A stretch of DNA of 64,000 nucleotides, from the NCBI GenBank assembly GCA_039820545.1, contig JBCBPW010000001.1, positions 124,001-188,000 of the forward strand, in the 5' to 3' direction. Every line of letters begins with the position of its first letter. Within the stretch, counting starts at the first letter, position 1. Below the pieces are notes generated by a model, which saw only the letters and a program-made list of their open reading frames with translations, was not told where the DNA came from and did not search any database. This DNA is from JALEFZ01 sp039820545 (lineage in GTDB: Bacteria > Bacteroidota > Bacteroidia > J057). This document shows, in pieces, positions 28,725-37,228 of this stretch. A program made the position numbers and the translations under genes.

Positions 28725-29660
28725 ATGCTTGAAAAACTTAGGCATATCGTTCTAATTTTTAGTATCCTACCTGTCCTTGCTCATGCGCAGGTGGATAGTA
28801 GTTTTACAATCACAGACCTCATTGGCTCTCCCTCTTCTGTTCAGCCTACGCAAGCTGTATTGTGGAAAATAGAAGGCGAGGGACTCCCAGCACCCTCTTA
28901 TATTTACGGAGTCCTCCATAAAGTCAGAAAGCCTTATTTCTTTATTCATCCCGAAATAAATACTATCTCTCAAAAAGTAGATCTTATCCTGATGGCGGTT
29001 GATCCCCTCAACTATGACATCGATTATCTACAAAGAGGAACGATTCCCCTAGATTCCACCCTAGATGTTCTTCTTCCTCCCAAGACGTACAGATGGATGG
29101 AAAAATTCATCGATGACAGTCTCTCGGAGCGCTCTAGAGATCAGTTCATGGGTAGATACCCCCCTCTTTACTTAGCTCGGCAGATGATGTCCGATTACTG
29201 CTTGGGCTTCGGTCCTGAATTTGAGCCTCTTTCCTATGAGGAATATCTAAGAACAGCCATTCCCAAGCCTTTCGAATTTGTCGGTACAGGATGGACGCGC
29301 ACGGCATGGATAGAGAGCTTTTCCTACAGAGACCAAACAGAAGAGCTCCTGATCTTACTTGATAAAAGGCGAAGCAAATGTAAGACCTACCAGACCATCA
29401 TGGAATCTTACCGAAAGGAAGATCTAGATCAAGTTTGGCTCCTCTCGGTAGATGCCCCTGATTTTGGAGGAAATATGTCCCAACTCGTAGAAGTAAGAAA
29501 TCAGGCATGGATGAATAGTTTAAGGTACAAAATCTACAACCAACCCGTCTTAGCAATCATGCATGCTGTCCAACTTCCAGGAGAATATGGGCTATTACAT
29601 CAACTCCGCAAACAGGGCTTTAAAGTGACAGGTGTTTCGCTCAACACTCAAACAGAGTAA
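28725..29660 (+). CDS. TraB/GumN-family exported protein with altered second active-site motif
   Basis: 311 residues with a signal peptide (residues 1-22, L-A-H-A-Q). The family frame is clear: L-W-K-I-E-G-E-G-L-P-A-P-S-Y-I-Y-G (about 47-62), a central helical part with D-Q-T-E-E-L-L, R-N-Q-A-W-M, and L-P-G-E-Y-G-L-L-H-Q-L-R-K-Q-G-F. TraB/GumN (Tiki-like) proteins carry two G-x-x-H motifs thought to hold a metal. The first is present (G-V-L-H, 62-65), but the second, normally G-A-x-H-L-P-G, reads H-A-V-Q-L-P-G (280-286), and the expected acidic residue after the first motif lies in L-M-A-V-D. It may be an inactive relative or a divergent enzyme. It stands alone, with no clear operon partners. 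Confidence 0.75.
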   Translation: MLEKLRHIVLIFSILPVLAHAQVDSSFTITDLIGSPSSVQPTQAVLWKIEGEGLPAPSYIYGVLHKVRKPYFFIHPEINTISQKVDLILMAVDPLNYDIDYLQRGTIPLDSTLDVLLPPKTYRWMEKFIDDSLSERSRDQFMGRYPPLYLARQMMSDYCLGFGPEFEPLSYEEYLRTAIPKPFEFVGTGWTRTAWIESFSYRDQTEELLILLDKRRSKCKTYQTIMESYRKEDLDQVWLLSVDAPDFGGNMSQLVEVRNQAWMNSLRYKIYNQPVLAIMHAVQLPGEYGLLHQLRKQGFKVTGVSLNTQTE

Positions 29661-29991
29661 GTCTCTGTGTTCGCTGATTCCTCAGGAATTGATATCTTGG
29701 CTCCATGGCCTACCTAAATTCTTATGCGCCCATACGAGAGATTTTTTCCTGTACGCTCTATTTTTGATCATTTAGGTAGAAGGAAGCTCCCTTTATGTAA
29801 GCATAAGAGTGGTTCGTGATTTTTAGAAAGATAAAGAGGCACCTTCTCCCCTTACATTTTATATTGCATCAGAAATTGAAAATGATCCGTTTGCTTTAAT
29901 TGTAGAATTTTCTCATCTAGGCAGAAGTTTTCAGCATGTAGGTAAAAGCACAGGAAGCCAAGCAGATCTTTTACTGCAAGTGGAAGACCTT
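29661..29991 (+). other. Intergenic region before the histidine kinase
   Basis: About 330 bases with no convincing gene. It contains a perfect 10-bp inverted repeat, CTACCTAAAT (29710-29719) and ATTTAGGTAG (29770-29779), with a 50-base loop, perhaps the terminator region of the TraB-like gene although no U tract follows. No consensus promoter was found for the kinase. Confidence 0.4.
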
Positions 29992-31461
29992 ATGAGTGAA
30001 AAAATTTCTAAACAGCAAGACCAAACATCATCAATGGATAAGACTCCAGCCCTTTCCAAGCGGCTGCTGGCAGCTATTCCTGATATTTTGATGACCATTG
30101 CTGGTAATGGAGAAATTCTCACCTACCATATTCCCTCCCAAGCTCCATCCATTTGGCAAGATATTGCTCAGAAGCCTCACCTTCCCCAATTGATGGCGTC
30201 ATTGACTTCGATAAAAGAATGTCAGGATGTACTCACGATTTGGTCACAGGCTCTGGAGGGATCAGGAACAGGCATCACTTCTTTCTCGACTTTTGTGGCA
30301 GAATCCGAATATCGGTATGAGATACGGTTTGCACCAATGGAAGCCCACCGTGAACTCGTAGCGATCATCCGGGATGTAACCAATTCTTATAAAGCCAATC
30401 GTGAACTTTCCAAATCTGAAAAGAAATACCGTACGCTAGTCGAAAATATGAACGAGGGTGTCGCCCTGACAGATATACACGAAGAGATCCTGTTTGTCAA
30501 TGACCGACTCGCCGATATTTTCAATGTAGAAAAAAATAGTCTGATCGGGACGACGAGCTATTCTCTCTTCTCAGATCCGAAAATCCAGGATATTATCAGG
30601 AGTAAAATCCCTGGAAGACTAGAAGGAAGTAGTGAGACCTATGAACTAGATTTTAGGAGAAAAGATGGAAAGAAGATGTGTATCCTGGTCGCAGCGGCAC
30701 CTCACTACGGGGAAAACGGGGAATACCAAGGCGCCATCGCACTAGTCACAGATATATCAGATCGCAAACAGGCAGAACTGAAACTCATCGAGAAAAATCA
30801 GGAGCTAGATGCGTTTGTCTACAAAGCTTCGCATGATTTGAAAGGGCCTCTGGCCTCAATACTGGGCGTCATCCACATCGCGAGAGATGAAATTCAAGAA
30901 GCTACAGCCCACAAGTATCTAGATCTCATCACTCGTAGCACCAAACGCCTAGATCTTATCCTATCCGAACTGATAGATCTGACGCGCCTCAACAAATCTC
31001 AACTGGCACTTCAGGAGCTCAATATGGAGAAGATCATCGATGAAATCGTCTCTAGCCTCAAGCACCTGCCTCACGCAGATAAAATCACCTACGATAAGAT
31101 CGTTGAGATTCAGAATCCTCTGGTTTCTGACATCAAATTGATCCACTCAATCATTCAAAACCTGACCGTTAACGCGATCAATTATCACAACTTTGATCAG
31201 CCGCATCCCAAAATCACGTTTTCTGTAGTGACAAAAGGAGAATATGCTGAGATCACAGTCAAAGATAATGGGATTGGAATTCCTACGCGGCTCCAAAAGC
31301 GCGTATTTGAAATGTTTTATCGAGGAAATACCCAATCCAAAGGCTCAGGACTTGGGCTTTATATTGTTAAAAGTGCCGTGGATCGCCTAAAGGGGGAAAT
31401 TGACCTAGAATCTGAAGAGGGAAAGGGTACAGGAATTACCATTCGTATCCCCCAATCGTGA
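29992..31461 (+). CDS. Cytoplasmic PAS-domain sensor histidine kinase
   Basis: I place the start at the ATG 29992, with GGAAG five bases upstream; the frame is open 12 bases further to a GTG. There is no membrane segment, so the kinase should sense an internal signal. A first PAS-like region (residues ~25-135) is followed by a PAS/PAC domain (~145-260, K-K-Y-R-T-L-V-E-N-M-N-E-G-V then the PAC end I-T/S-D-R-K-Q-A-E). The HisKA H-box S-H-D-L-K-G-P-L carries the phosphoryl His281. The ATPase has N-L-T-V-N-A-I-N-Y (N box), D-N-G-I-G-I (G1), F-E-M-F-Y-R-G (F box) and G-S-G-L-G-L-Y-I (G2). All catalytic motifs are intact. No response regulator gene lies next to it, so it is an orphan whose partner must be elsewhere. 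Confidence 0.9.
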   Translation: MSEKISKQQDQTSSMDKTPALSKRLLAAIPDILMTIAGNGEILTYHIPSQAPSIWQDIAQKPHLPQLMASLTSIKECQDVLTIWSQALEGSGTGITSFSTFVAESEYRYEIRFAPMEAHRELVAIIRDVTNSYKANRELSKSEKKYRTLVENMNEGVALTDIHEEILFVNDRLADIFNVEKNSLIGTTSYSLFSDPKIQDIIRSKIPGRLEGSSETYELDFRRKDGKKMCILVAAAPHYGENGEYQGAIALVTDISDRKQAELKLIEKNQELDAFVYKASHDLKGPLASILGVIHIARDEIQEATAHKYLDLITRSTKRLDLILSELIDLTRLNKSQLALQELNMEKIIDEIVSSLKHLPHADKITYDKIVEIQNPLVSDIKLIHSIIQNLTVNAINYHNFDQPHPKITFSVVTKGEYAEITVKDNGIGIPTRLQKRVFEMFYRGNTQSKGSGLGLYIVKSAVDRLKGEIDLESEEGKGTGITIRIPQS

Positions 31462-31610
31462 GGCGAAAGTCAAAAGGTTCCACACGCTGCTCCATGTGAT
31501 ATTGATAGCATCTATGGCTAATCTTACTTTTCCCTGATTTTTTCCATACAAAAATCCATGAAAAAGGCCATTTTCCCCTATCATCTCTTTTTGATTGAAC
31601 CACGAAGCAC

Positions 31611-32411
31611 ATGTATCCACTCTTTTCTCCCTCACAACTCAGAGGGCTAGCTATTCTCAGCCTGCTCTGCCTACTGATTCTAAGCTTGAAATTTTCCTTC
31701 AACTGGATCCCCCCAAACTCACTGGCTCACTGGCAGTCCCTTCCTCTCATTGTCCCTCCGTCTGCTCCCCTTAAATCTACCTTGCCTAAACTCGATCTGA
31801 ATGTAGCAAAGGCAAGTGATCTAGAAGCCTATCCAGGGATAGGACCTGTCCTGAGTAAACGGATTATCGCTTTTCGTGAGGCCAAAAATGGCTATCAATC
31901 TATAAACGAATTACAAAAGGTCTATGGACTCTCTGACAGTACCTTCCAATATCTCAAAACATATCTATACGTCACGGCCTTCAAGCATCGTCCCAAAAAG
32001 AAGGTTCACAGACAACCCGTAAATGTGAATCTGGCGACTCAATCGGAATTAAAAAAGAAGCTTAAGATTTCTGATAGGCAAGCACGCAACATCCTCAAAT
32101 ACCGTAAACTTCTAGGGTTTTACTCGCACCCTAGACAAATCCAAGCAGTATATGGGATTTCTTCTCATACCTATCAGCAGCTCTTCCCATTTCTCCAAGT
32201 AGGGGACCTCTCCTTCTATTCTAAAAAAGATTTCAACCAAGTACAGTCTTGGACACTATCTCGCTATGCCTGTATGGATAAAGCCCTAGCAGAGGCCATC
32301 CTTCAGGTGCGAAAAAAGCAAGGAACGTTTACTTCATGGGATCAAGTAAAGCGTATTCCTCATCTTTCTAATCGCTGTCTTGCCGAGTTAAAAGCACATT
32401 TTTTTATCTAA
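31611..32411 (+). CDS. ComEA-like membrane-anchored helix-hairpin-helix protein
   Basis: 266 residues. One N-terminal membrane segment (about 12-27) is followed by three helix-hairpin-helix units: L-D-L-N-V-A-K-A-S-D-L-E-A-Y-P-G-I-G (about 61-78), V-N-V-N-L-A-T-Q-S-E-L (about 137-147) and a third near the C-terminus (K-R-I-P-H-L-S-N-R). The first matches ComEA best, N-x-A-x-x-x-x-L-x-x-x-P-G-I-G; the second lacks the G-I-G hairpin and reads K-I-S-D-R-Q-A. ComEA binds incoming DNA outside the membrane during competence. Bacteroidota proteins of this layout are common, and whether they work in DNA uptake is not established. No other com gene is in the window. Confidence 0.8.
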   Translation: MYPLFSPSQLRGLAILSLLCLLILSLKFSFNWIPPNSLAHWQSLPLIVPPSAPLKSTLPKLDLNVAKASDLEAYPGIGPVLSKRIIAFREAKNGYQSINELQKVYGLSDSTFQYLKTYLYVTAFKHRPKKKVHRQPVNVNLATQSELKKKLKISDRQARNILKYRKLLGFYSHPRQIQAVYGISSHTYQQLFPFLQVGDLSFYSKKDFNQVQSWTLSRYACMDKALAEAILQVRKKQGTFTSWDQVKRIPHLSNRCLAELKAHFFI

Positions 32412-32795
32412 TACACTTTGGGTGGACGCTAGACTGAGGGAGTTAACTGTGTGAAATAGTTCATAAAAGATCTTCAATAGATAGACTTTCATTTATTTCA
32501 AGTCTCTGCAATCTTCAAAAAATTATTTACGATCGCCCCAAAGGCAACATGGAAATACTATGTAACAATCCGTTAGCCTTAGGGCCTAGTACTATACAAG
32601 TAAAGTACCTAGACAGATGTAATCAGGTTATATTGGATATTTTTACATCTTGACTATTGGCATTTTCAGTCTCATGTCATGAGTGTAGCAAAATCCCTTT
32701 CGGGATCGCCTCTCCCTTCTGATGGTCTGCGTAATATCTTACTTTTGGCAGATTTTTCTCTGTATAAATAGATAAATAATCCTATTTTTGTAGTT
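32412..32795 (+). other. Intergenic region before apt
   Basis: 384 bases without a convincing gene. It contains an imperfect hairpin around 32588-32616 (CTAGTACT and AGTACCTAG) and ATCCC/GGGAT near 32691. A TATTTTTG element at 32783-32790 fits the -7 consensus for apt but has no matching -33 box and would leave an almost leaderless mRNA. Confidence 0.4.
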
Positions 32796-33332
32796 ATGCA
32801 AATAAACGAGGCGGTCAGATCACACATTAGAGAGGTCCCTGATTTTCCTATACCTGGGATACTATTTAAAGACATCTCCCCTATTTTTCTCAACCCCCAA
32901 TTGATTCAAGACTGTGCTACACATCTCAGTCAGCACTGGCAGGGCCAATCCATCAATAAGGTGGTGGGAATCGACAGCAGAGGTTTTCTGCTTGGACCTC
33001 AAATTGCCATCGGTCTGGATGCAGGCTTTGTCATGGTACGTAAAAAGGGAAAACTGCCTCCCGAAACTGTTTCTGTTTCTTACTCGTTAGAATATGGTAC
33101 AGCCGAAATAGAATCTTTAACGGGCAGTATCATGGAAGGTGATCGGGTACTCATCCATGATGACTTACTTGCGACGGGAGGTACAGCATCTGGGGCTGCG
33201 GAACTCGTCGAAAAATTGGGGGGAAGCGTGATCGGTTTTAGCTTTATTATCAACCTTTCTTACCTCAAAGGCGATGAAAAGCTACAACCTTATTCGGATA
33301 AAATTCACTACCTTGTGAATTACACTACATAA
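32796..33332 (+). CDS. apt: Adenine phosphoribosyltransferase
   Basis: 178 residues, the family's normal size. It makes AMP from adenine and PRPP in purine salvage. The N-terminal hood D-F-P-I-P-G-I-L-F-K-D-I-S-P (about 16-29) is typical of Apt, the flexible loop carries R-K-K-G-K-L-P-P-E-T, Y-S-L-E-Y-G is present, and the PRPP-binding loop V-L-I-H-D-D-L-L-A-T-G-G-T spans 118-130. All key residues are seen. The next gene is 139 bases away in the same direction and unrelated in function. Confidence 0.95.
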   Translation: MQINEAVRSHIREVPDFPIPGILFKDISPIFLNPQLIQDCATHLSQHWQGQSINKVVGIDSRGFLLGPQIAIGLDAGFVMVRKKGKLPPETVSVSYSLEYGTAEIESLTGSIMEGDRVLIHDDLLATGGTASGAAELVEKLGGSVIGFSFIINLSYLKGDEKLQPYSDKIHYLVNYTT

Positions 33333-33471
33333 AGAATAACTTCCCAATCACGATCCTTACATGATCGTCAGCGATCTGTCCCCTTGTACATCCTCGCTAC
33401 AGACTATTCTCGCATGTGATATATATTTTTTCAGCTTTCATCAAAAATCAAAAAGGAACGTAAATACTACT

Positions 33472-34653
33472 ATGAGTTTACCAATAACATTATCTGAGGC
33501 TATCGAAGGACTCGATTTCCGAATGACAGAGAATCAACAGATGATTGCGGATATGATTCGCCGCTATGGAGAGGAGAAGATTCGCCCTGTCGTTGGACAC
33601 TTCGATGAGACTCAGGAATTCCCCATCGAGATCATGAAGGAGCTCGGAGAGATGGGCTTGATGGGTATCCTTGTGCCTGAAGCATATGGTGGATCTGGTT
33701 TTGGATACTTCGAATATGTGGTGGCCATCCAAGAAGTGGCTAAGTTTTGTGGTGCCATTGGACTTTCACTAGCTGCACATAACTCACTGTGCACCAATCA
33801 TATTCTCAAGTTTGGTACAGAAGAACAAAAACAAAAGTACCTTCCCAAGCTCGCCTCAGCTGAGCACATCGGTGCATGGGGCTTGACAGAACCCAATACA
33901 GGCTCTGATGCTGGCAACATGAAGACGGTAGCTATAGAAGATGGAGATCACTGGGTGCTCAATGGCTCCAAGAACTTCATCACACACGGCATCTCAGGAG
34001 ATATAGCGGTAGTGGTCGCACGCACAGGAGAGCCGCGCACACGCAACAATGCTTCTGCTTTTATCGTCGAGCGCGGAACACCTGGATTTAGCGGAGGAAA
34101 GAAAGAAGACAAACTCGGCATGCGTGCATCTGAAACAGCAGAAATGATCTTCGAAGATTGCCGCATCCCCAAAGAAAACCTCCTCGGAAAGGTGGGAGAA
34201 GGTTTCAAGCAATCTATGGTTATCCTAGATGGAGGCCGAATCTCGATCGCTGCTTTGTCGCAGGGGATAGCTAAAGGCGCATTTTTGTCTGCCTTCAAAT
34301 ATGCTCAAGAGCGCGAGCAGTTTGGCCAAAAAATCTATGACTTCCAGGCGATTTCTTTCATGCTGAGCGACATGTATACCCAAATCCAGGCAGGAGACCT
34401 GCTGACGTACCGCGCAGCAGATATGATCAATAAAAAGCAGAAAGTGACCAATGCATCTGCCAAGGCCAAACTCTACACAAGTGAAGCCGCTGTCAGTATC
34501 GCAAATGATGCCGTGCAGATCCTAGGTGGATATGGTTACATCAAAGAATACGGAGTCGAAAAGTATTACAGAGATGCGAAGCTTTGTACCATTGGTGAAG
34601 GAACTTCTCAAATCCAAAAGCTAGTGATTGCTCGTGGCGAATTGAGTGCATAA
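33472..34653 (+). CDS. Short-chain-type acyl-CoA dehydrogenase
   Basis: 393 residues from the ATG at 33472; the frame extends 37 codons upstream, but that part has no family similarity and lies before the usual N-terminus. FAD-dependent alpha,beta-dehydrogenation of acyl-CoA with electrons passed to ETF. Motifs: G-A-W-G-L-T-E-P-N-T-G-S-D-A (family signature 1), K-N-F-I-T-H-G, R-E-Q-F-G-Q-K-I, Q-I-L-G-G-Y-G-Y-I-K-E-Y and the C-terminal I-G-E-G-T-S-Q-I-Q-K. Its Glu376 is at the place of the catalytic base in short/medium-chain enzymes. The sequence is closest in feel to the bcd/SCAD group, so butyryl-CoA-like or branched substrates are likely. No ETF or thiolase genes adjoin it. Ends with its own terminator. 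Confidence 0.92.
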   Translation: MSLPITLSEAIEGLDFRMTENQQMIADMIRRYGEEKIRPVVGHFDETQEFPIEIMKELGEMGLMGILVPEAYGGSGFGYFEYVVAIQEVAKFCGAIGLSLAAHNSLCTNHILKFGTEEQKQKYLPKLASAEHIGAWGLTEPNTGSDAGNMKTVAIEDGDHWVLNGSKNFITHGISGDIAVVVARTGEPRTRNNASAFIVERGTPGFSGGKKEDKLGMRASETAEMIFEDCRIPKENLLGKVGEGFKQSMVILDGGRISIAALSQGIAKGAFLSAFKYAQEREQFGQKIYDFQAISFMLSDMYTQIQAGDLLTYRAADMINKKQKVTNASAKAKLYTSEAAVSIANDAVQILGGYGYIKEYGVEKYYRDAKLCTIGEGTSQIQKLVIARGELSA

Positions 34654-34689
34654 GCTCTGCCTAAACGATAAATTCCAACGATACACGAT

Positions 34690-34720
34690 AGCACATGTCT
34701 TTTAGTAGGCATGTGCTTTT
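34690..34720 (+). terminator. Intrinsic terminator after the acyl-CoA dehydrogenase
   Basis: AGCACATG (34690-34697) pairs with CATGTGCT (34710-34717), followed by TTTTCT. It lies 37 bases past the stop. Confidence 0.8.
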
Positions 34721-34823
34721 CTGTTGGGATGAAAAACGAAACTAAAAAGAAAAACGTATATTGTAGTCAATCATCCGATTCCGAAAAGTATCATACGCGT
34801 AAAGGGCCTTGACCACAAGGTTC

Positions 34824-34931
34824 TAAAACCTTGTTTGAAACTTCAAATCTGCGAAAAGTTTGCGCTTTCAGAACTTGAACCTCAAGTCTCTGCTTTTTAG
34901 CTAGATTTTCATTGTTCCAGACAGGGTCTAA
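34824..34931 (+). repeat. Dispersed intergenic hairpin repeat, copy 2 (108 bp, internally deleted)
   Basis: Same ends (TAAAACCTTGTTTG and CAGACAGGGTCTAA) and same flanking blocks as copies 1 and 3, but the middle of roughly 50-60 bp (the CCCCACTAAATCTCAC and CGTCAGAACC part) is missing. The two halves remain able to pair. It is in the same orientation as the other copies. Confidence 0.8.
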
Positions 34932-34986
34932 GTCTCTTATGTGGCATAGAAAATCCGTATCCATGCCAAAATAATTAGTTTAGCGT

Positions 34987-35847
34987 ATGCTTTTAGCTAA
35001 AAAAATCATTCAAATATTAAAAAATGCTTGCCTGTCTCTAATTTTATTAGCAGTTTTGCTATATAAGTTAGTTGAATCTTCTATTTACGCCCTAATTCAG
35101 CAAGCAATGTATTATATCTACCGCCGAAACAGATCCCAAATCCATCCCCAACATCCAATAGTCGCTACCCTACCCAAAAGTCCCAAGGTACATAAGACAA
35201 AGTTTATCTTAGGTCTCCTCATGCTTCTAGTATTGACAAATGGCGTGACCTATCTCATGTCTGATGCCTTCAGAGGAAGGAGTACGTTTGTAGAGACAGT
35301 AAAAAAGGAATCCCTCTTTCTCATTGATCATGCCGCTCAGCACATTGCGGATGTGACTTTATTCGAAGGAAAAGTACGACAAGTATCTCATCAACTCAAT
35401 GTTCCTCCAGAGTGGCTCATGGCTGTGATGTATACAGAGTCAAAGTTCAATCCATCTATCGAAAATCTGAAAGGAAGTGGAGCCATCGGCTTAATCCAGT
35501 TTACAGTCCCTGCTGTCAAGGATCTCAACAGACAATTGGGTACGAGATACTATATGAGCGATATCAAGCGAATGACCGCACATCAGCAAATGGACCTTGT
35601 CTTGGCCTACCTCAAAGTAGTTCAAGAAAGATATGGGCAATTTGTATCATTACCCGATTTGTATCTAGCTGTGCTGTACCCTCGTGCCATCGGTCAAGAC
35701 AAATCCTATGCACTTTTCGCCCGTCCCACACGTGCCTACCGTCAAAACTCAGGTCTAGATGAAAACAAGGATGGCGTGATCACTGTAGGAGATATTCATA
35801 GGAGAATGAAGCGCATGTTTCCTACAGCCTATATCGCAAGGCGATAA
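34987..35847 (+). CDS. Membrane-anchored lytic-transglycosylase-like protein with EF-hand-like loop
   Basis: 286 residues. Two hydrophobic segments (about 14-38 and 73-91) precede an SLT-type domain: P-P-E-W-L-M-A-V-M-Y-T-E-S-K-F-N with the catalytic Glu151, then G-S-G-A-I-G-L-I-Q-F (164-172). Such domains cleave the glycan strand of peptidoglycan. Close to the C-terminus is D-E-N-K-D-G-V-I-T-V-G-D, a fair EF-hand calcium loop, as found in some phage-like muramidases of this group. The combination suggests a cell-wall enzyme tied to the inner membrane. It stands alone and is convergent with metX. Confidence 0.75.
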   Translation: MLLAKKIIQILKNACLSLILLAVLLYKLVESSIYALIQQAMYYIYRRNRSQIHPQHPIVATLPKSPKVHKTKFILGLLMLLVLTNGVTYLMSDAFRGRSTFVETVKKESLFLIDHAAQHIADVTLFEGKVRQVSHQLNVPPEWLMAVMYTESKFNPSIENLKGSGAIGLIQFTVPAVKDLNRQLGTRYYMSDIKRMTAHQQMDLVLAYLKVVQERYGQFVSLPDLYLAVLYPRAIGQDKSYALFARPTRAYRQNSGLDENKDGVITVGDIHRRMKRMFPTAYIARR

Positions 35848-36056
35848 TGGGTAGTCTATTCTATTGCTAGCATGAAGATGACGGATCACTGGTCGTAGTC
35901 TGTATGGAAGTACGATCGGGAATTTATTCCGATGTTTGGTTTCAGCATGAATATATTTCTTGTAGCTATTGAAAGTTCATGCGCTAAGTCCAAGACCTAC
36001 TTGAGCCAAAGCTAGGGTCCTTTCGTAAGGATAGAATTTCCTACGCATGTGCATAC

Positions 36057-37085
36057 TCAATAGACTTTACTAGCTAGAAACTTCTGGCAGGCCTGGGCTA
36101 GTGCTTCACTTTCTACTAAAAACCCATCATGTCCAAAAGTAGAAGGAATCGCGACAAACTGTGCATGGGCAATGTGATCCGCAATGAATCTCTGCTCTTC
36201 TGGTGGGAATAATATATCTCCCTCCAAGGCGACAACAAGAGCCTGAGCCAAAATAGATTCCAGCGCTTGTATAGCATCTCCCCTTCCCCTACCAATATGG
36301 TGATTATCCATCGCTTTGGAAAGGTACCAATACGTATAGGCATTGAAACGATTGCTCAATTTCTCTCCCATATATCTCTGATAAGAGCTAGCGCGATAGT
36401 CATCGATCTTATCATGATTTGACTCCGATTGTCTCAAATTATATCCTTCGTAGGTTCGGTAAGAAAGCATAGCTACAGCTCGTGCAGCCTTCATCCCTTG
36501 CATGCCACTATCTTCTTGATTTTTTTCCCAACTTGCATCTGCTTCTATAGCCATCCGCTGCGTTTCATTGAAGGCAATCCCCCATGGAGAGTGGAAGGCG
36601 TTGGTCGCAATGGGAATAATCTTCTCTATGGCCTCTGGATACATAATGGCCCATTCAAGTACCTGCTGCCCTCCCATAGATCCTCCCATTAGGATGTCTA
36701 TTTTGGCTATACCCAGATGCTGGCGTAGTAACTCAAAAGCTCCCACAATGTCACGGTTTGTCAAAACAGGAAAATCGTGAAACCAGGGTTTTCCCGTTTG
36801 TGGGCACACACTCAAGGGGCCTGTAGATCCATAGCATGAACCCAACATATTGGCACAAATAATCACATAGGACGCTGGATCGAAGAATGCCCCTGGACCT
36901 ATCAGGGAGTCCCACCAATCATAGACTTCAGCCGAACCTGTGAAGGCATGGCAGATCCACAGTACAGGTTTCAATTTCCCTTCTTCCCATCCATCTATCG
37001 TATAACATAGCTCGAAGCCTGGGAGATCTGTACCGCACGCTAGGGCGTAGGTATTGGGGTAAATAAAAGTATGCGTTTCTGCCAT
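36057..37085 (-). CDS. metX: Homoserine O-acetyltransferase
   Basis: 342 residues, alpha/beta hydrolase fold. It acetylates (or, in some members, succinylates) homoserine, giving the substrate used by the metY product encoded upstream. Visible: H-A-F-T-G-S near 46-51, N-M-L-G-S-C-Y-G-S-T-G-P (79-90), the nucleophile Ser136 in G-G-S-M-G-G, the acidic residue in A-L-E-G-D-I-L-F-P and the C-terminal F-G-H-D-G-F-L with the catalytic His. The metX motif normally has G-G-C-x-G-S/T-T-G; here the first Gly pair reads G-S. Second gene of the methionine locus, 143 bases after metY, but an intrinsic terminator lies in between, so its expression can differ from that of metY. Confidence 0.92.
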   Translation of the reverse strand: MAETHTFIYPNTYALACGTDLPGFELCYTIDGWEEGKLKPVLWICHAFTGSAEVYDWWDSLIGPGAFFDPASYVIICANMLGSCYGSTGPLSVCPQTGKPWFHDFPVLTNRDIVGAFELLRQHLGIAKIDILMGGSMGGQQVLEWAIMYPEAIEKIIPIATNAFHSPWGIAFNETQRMAIEADASWEKNQEDSGMQGMKAARAVAMLSYRTYEGYNLRQSESNHDKIDDYRASSYQRYMGEKLSNRFNAYTYWYLSKAMDNHHIGRGRGDAIQALESILAQALVVALEGDILFPPEEQRFIADHIAHAQFVAIPSTFGHDGFLVESEALAQACQKFLASKVY

Positions 37086-37160
37086 AGGAAAAACCTGGAT
37101 GAAGGGACAATATACGGAGTTCCAGGATCAGAGAAATGTCGGGCTTAATATGAAGAGAAA

Positions 37161-37201
37161 GAAAAAGGCAACAGGACATAAAATTTATGCGCTGTTACCT
37201 T
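37161..37201 (-). terminator. Intrinsic terminator between metY and metX
   Basis: On the minus strand AAGGTAACAG pairs with CTGTTGCCTT (10 bp, one G-U), enclosing a second helix CATAA/TTATG, and is followed by TTTTTCTTTCTC. It sits 28 bases past the metY stop and 76 bases before the metX start. Confidence 0.8.
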
Positions 37202-37228
37202 GTATGATGGATCCTTTAAAAAACATCC

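Larger units (their letters stand above)
34654..34986 (+). other. Intergenic region before the transglycosylase
   Basis: 333 bases containing the acyl-CoA dehydrogenase terminator and the second copy of the hairpin repeat. Nothing else was recognised; there is no clear promoter for the next gene. Confidence 0.5.

Noticed and set aside
29980..29991. GTG start of the histidine kinase four codons upstream of the chosen ATG.
   Set aside because: The ATG at 29992 has GGAAG five bases upstream, a better start.
32672..32893. 73-codon minus-strand frame overlapping the start of apt.
   Set aside because: It overlaps a certain gene and has no family signature.
33361..33471. Upstream extension of the acyl-CoA dehydrogenase reading frame (37 codons).
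   Set aside because: It has no family similarity; the N-terminus beginning at 33472 matches the usual length of the family.
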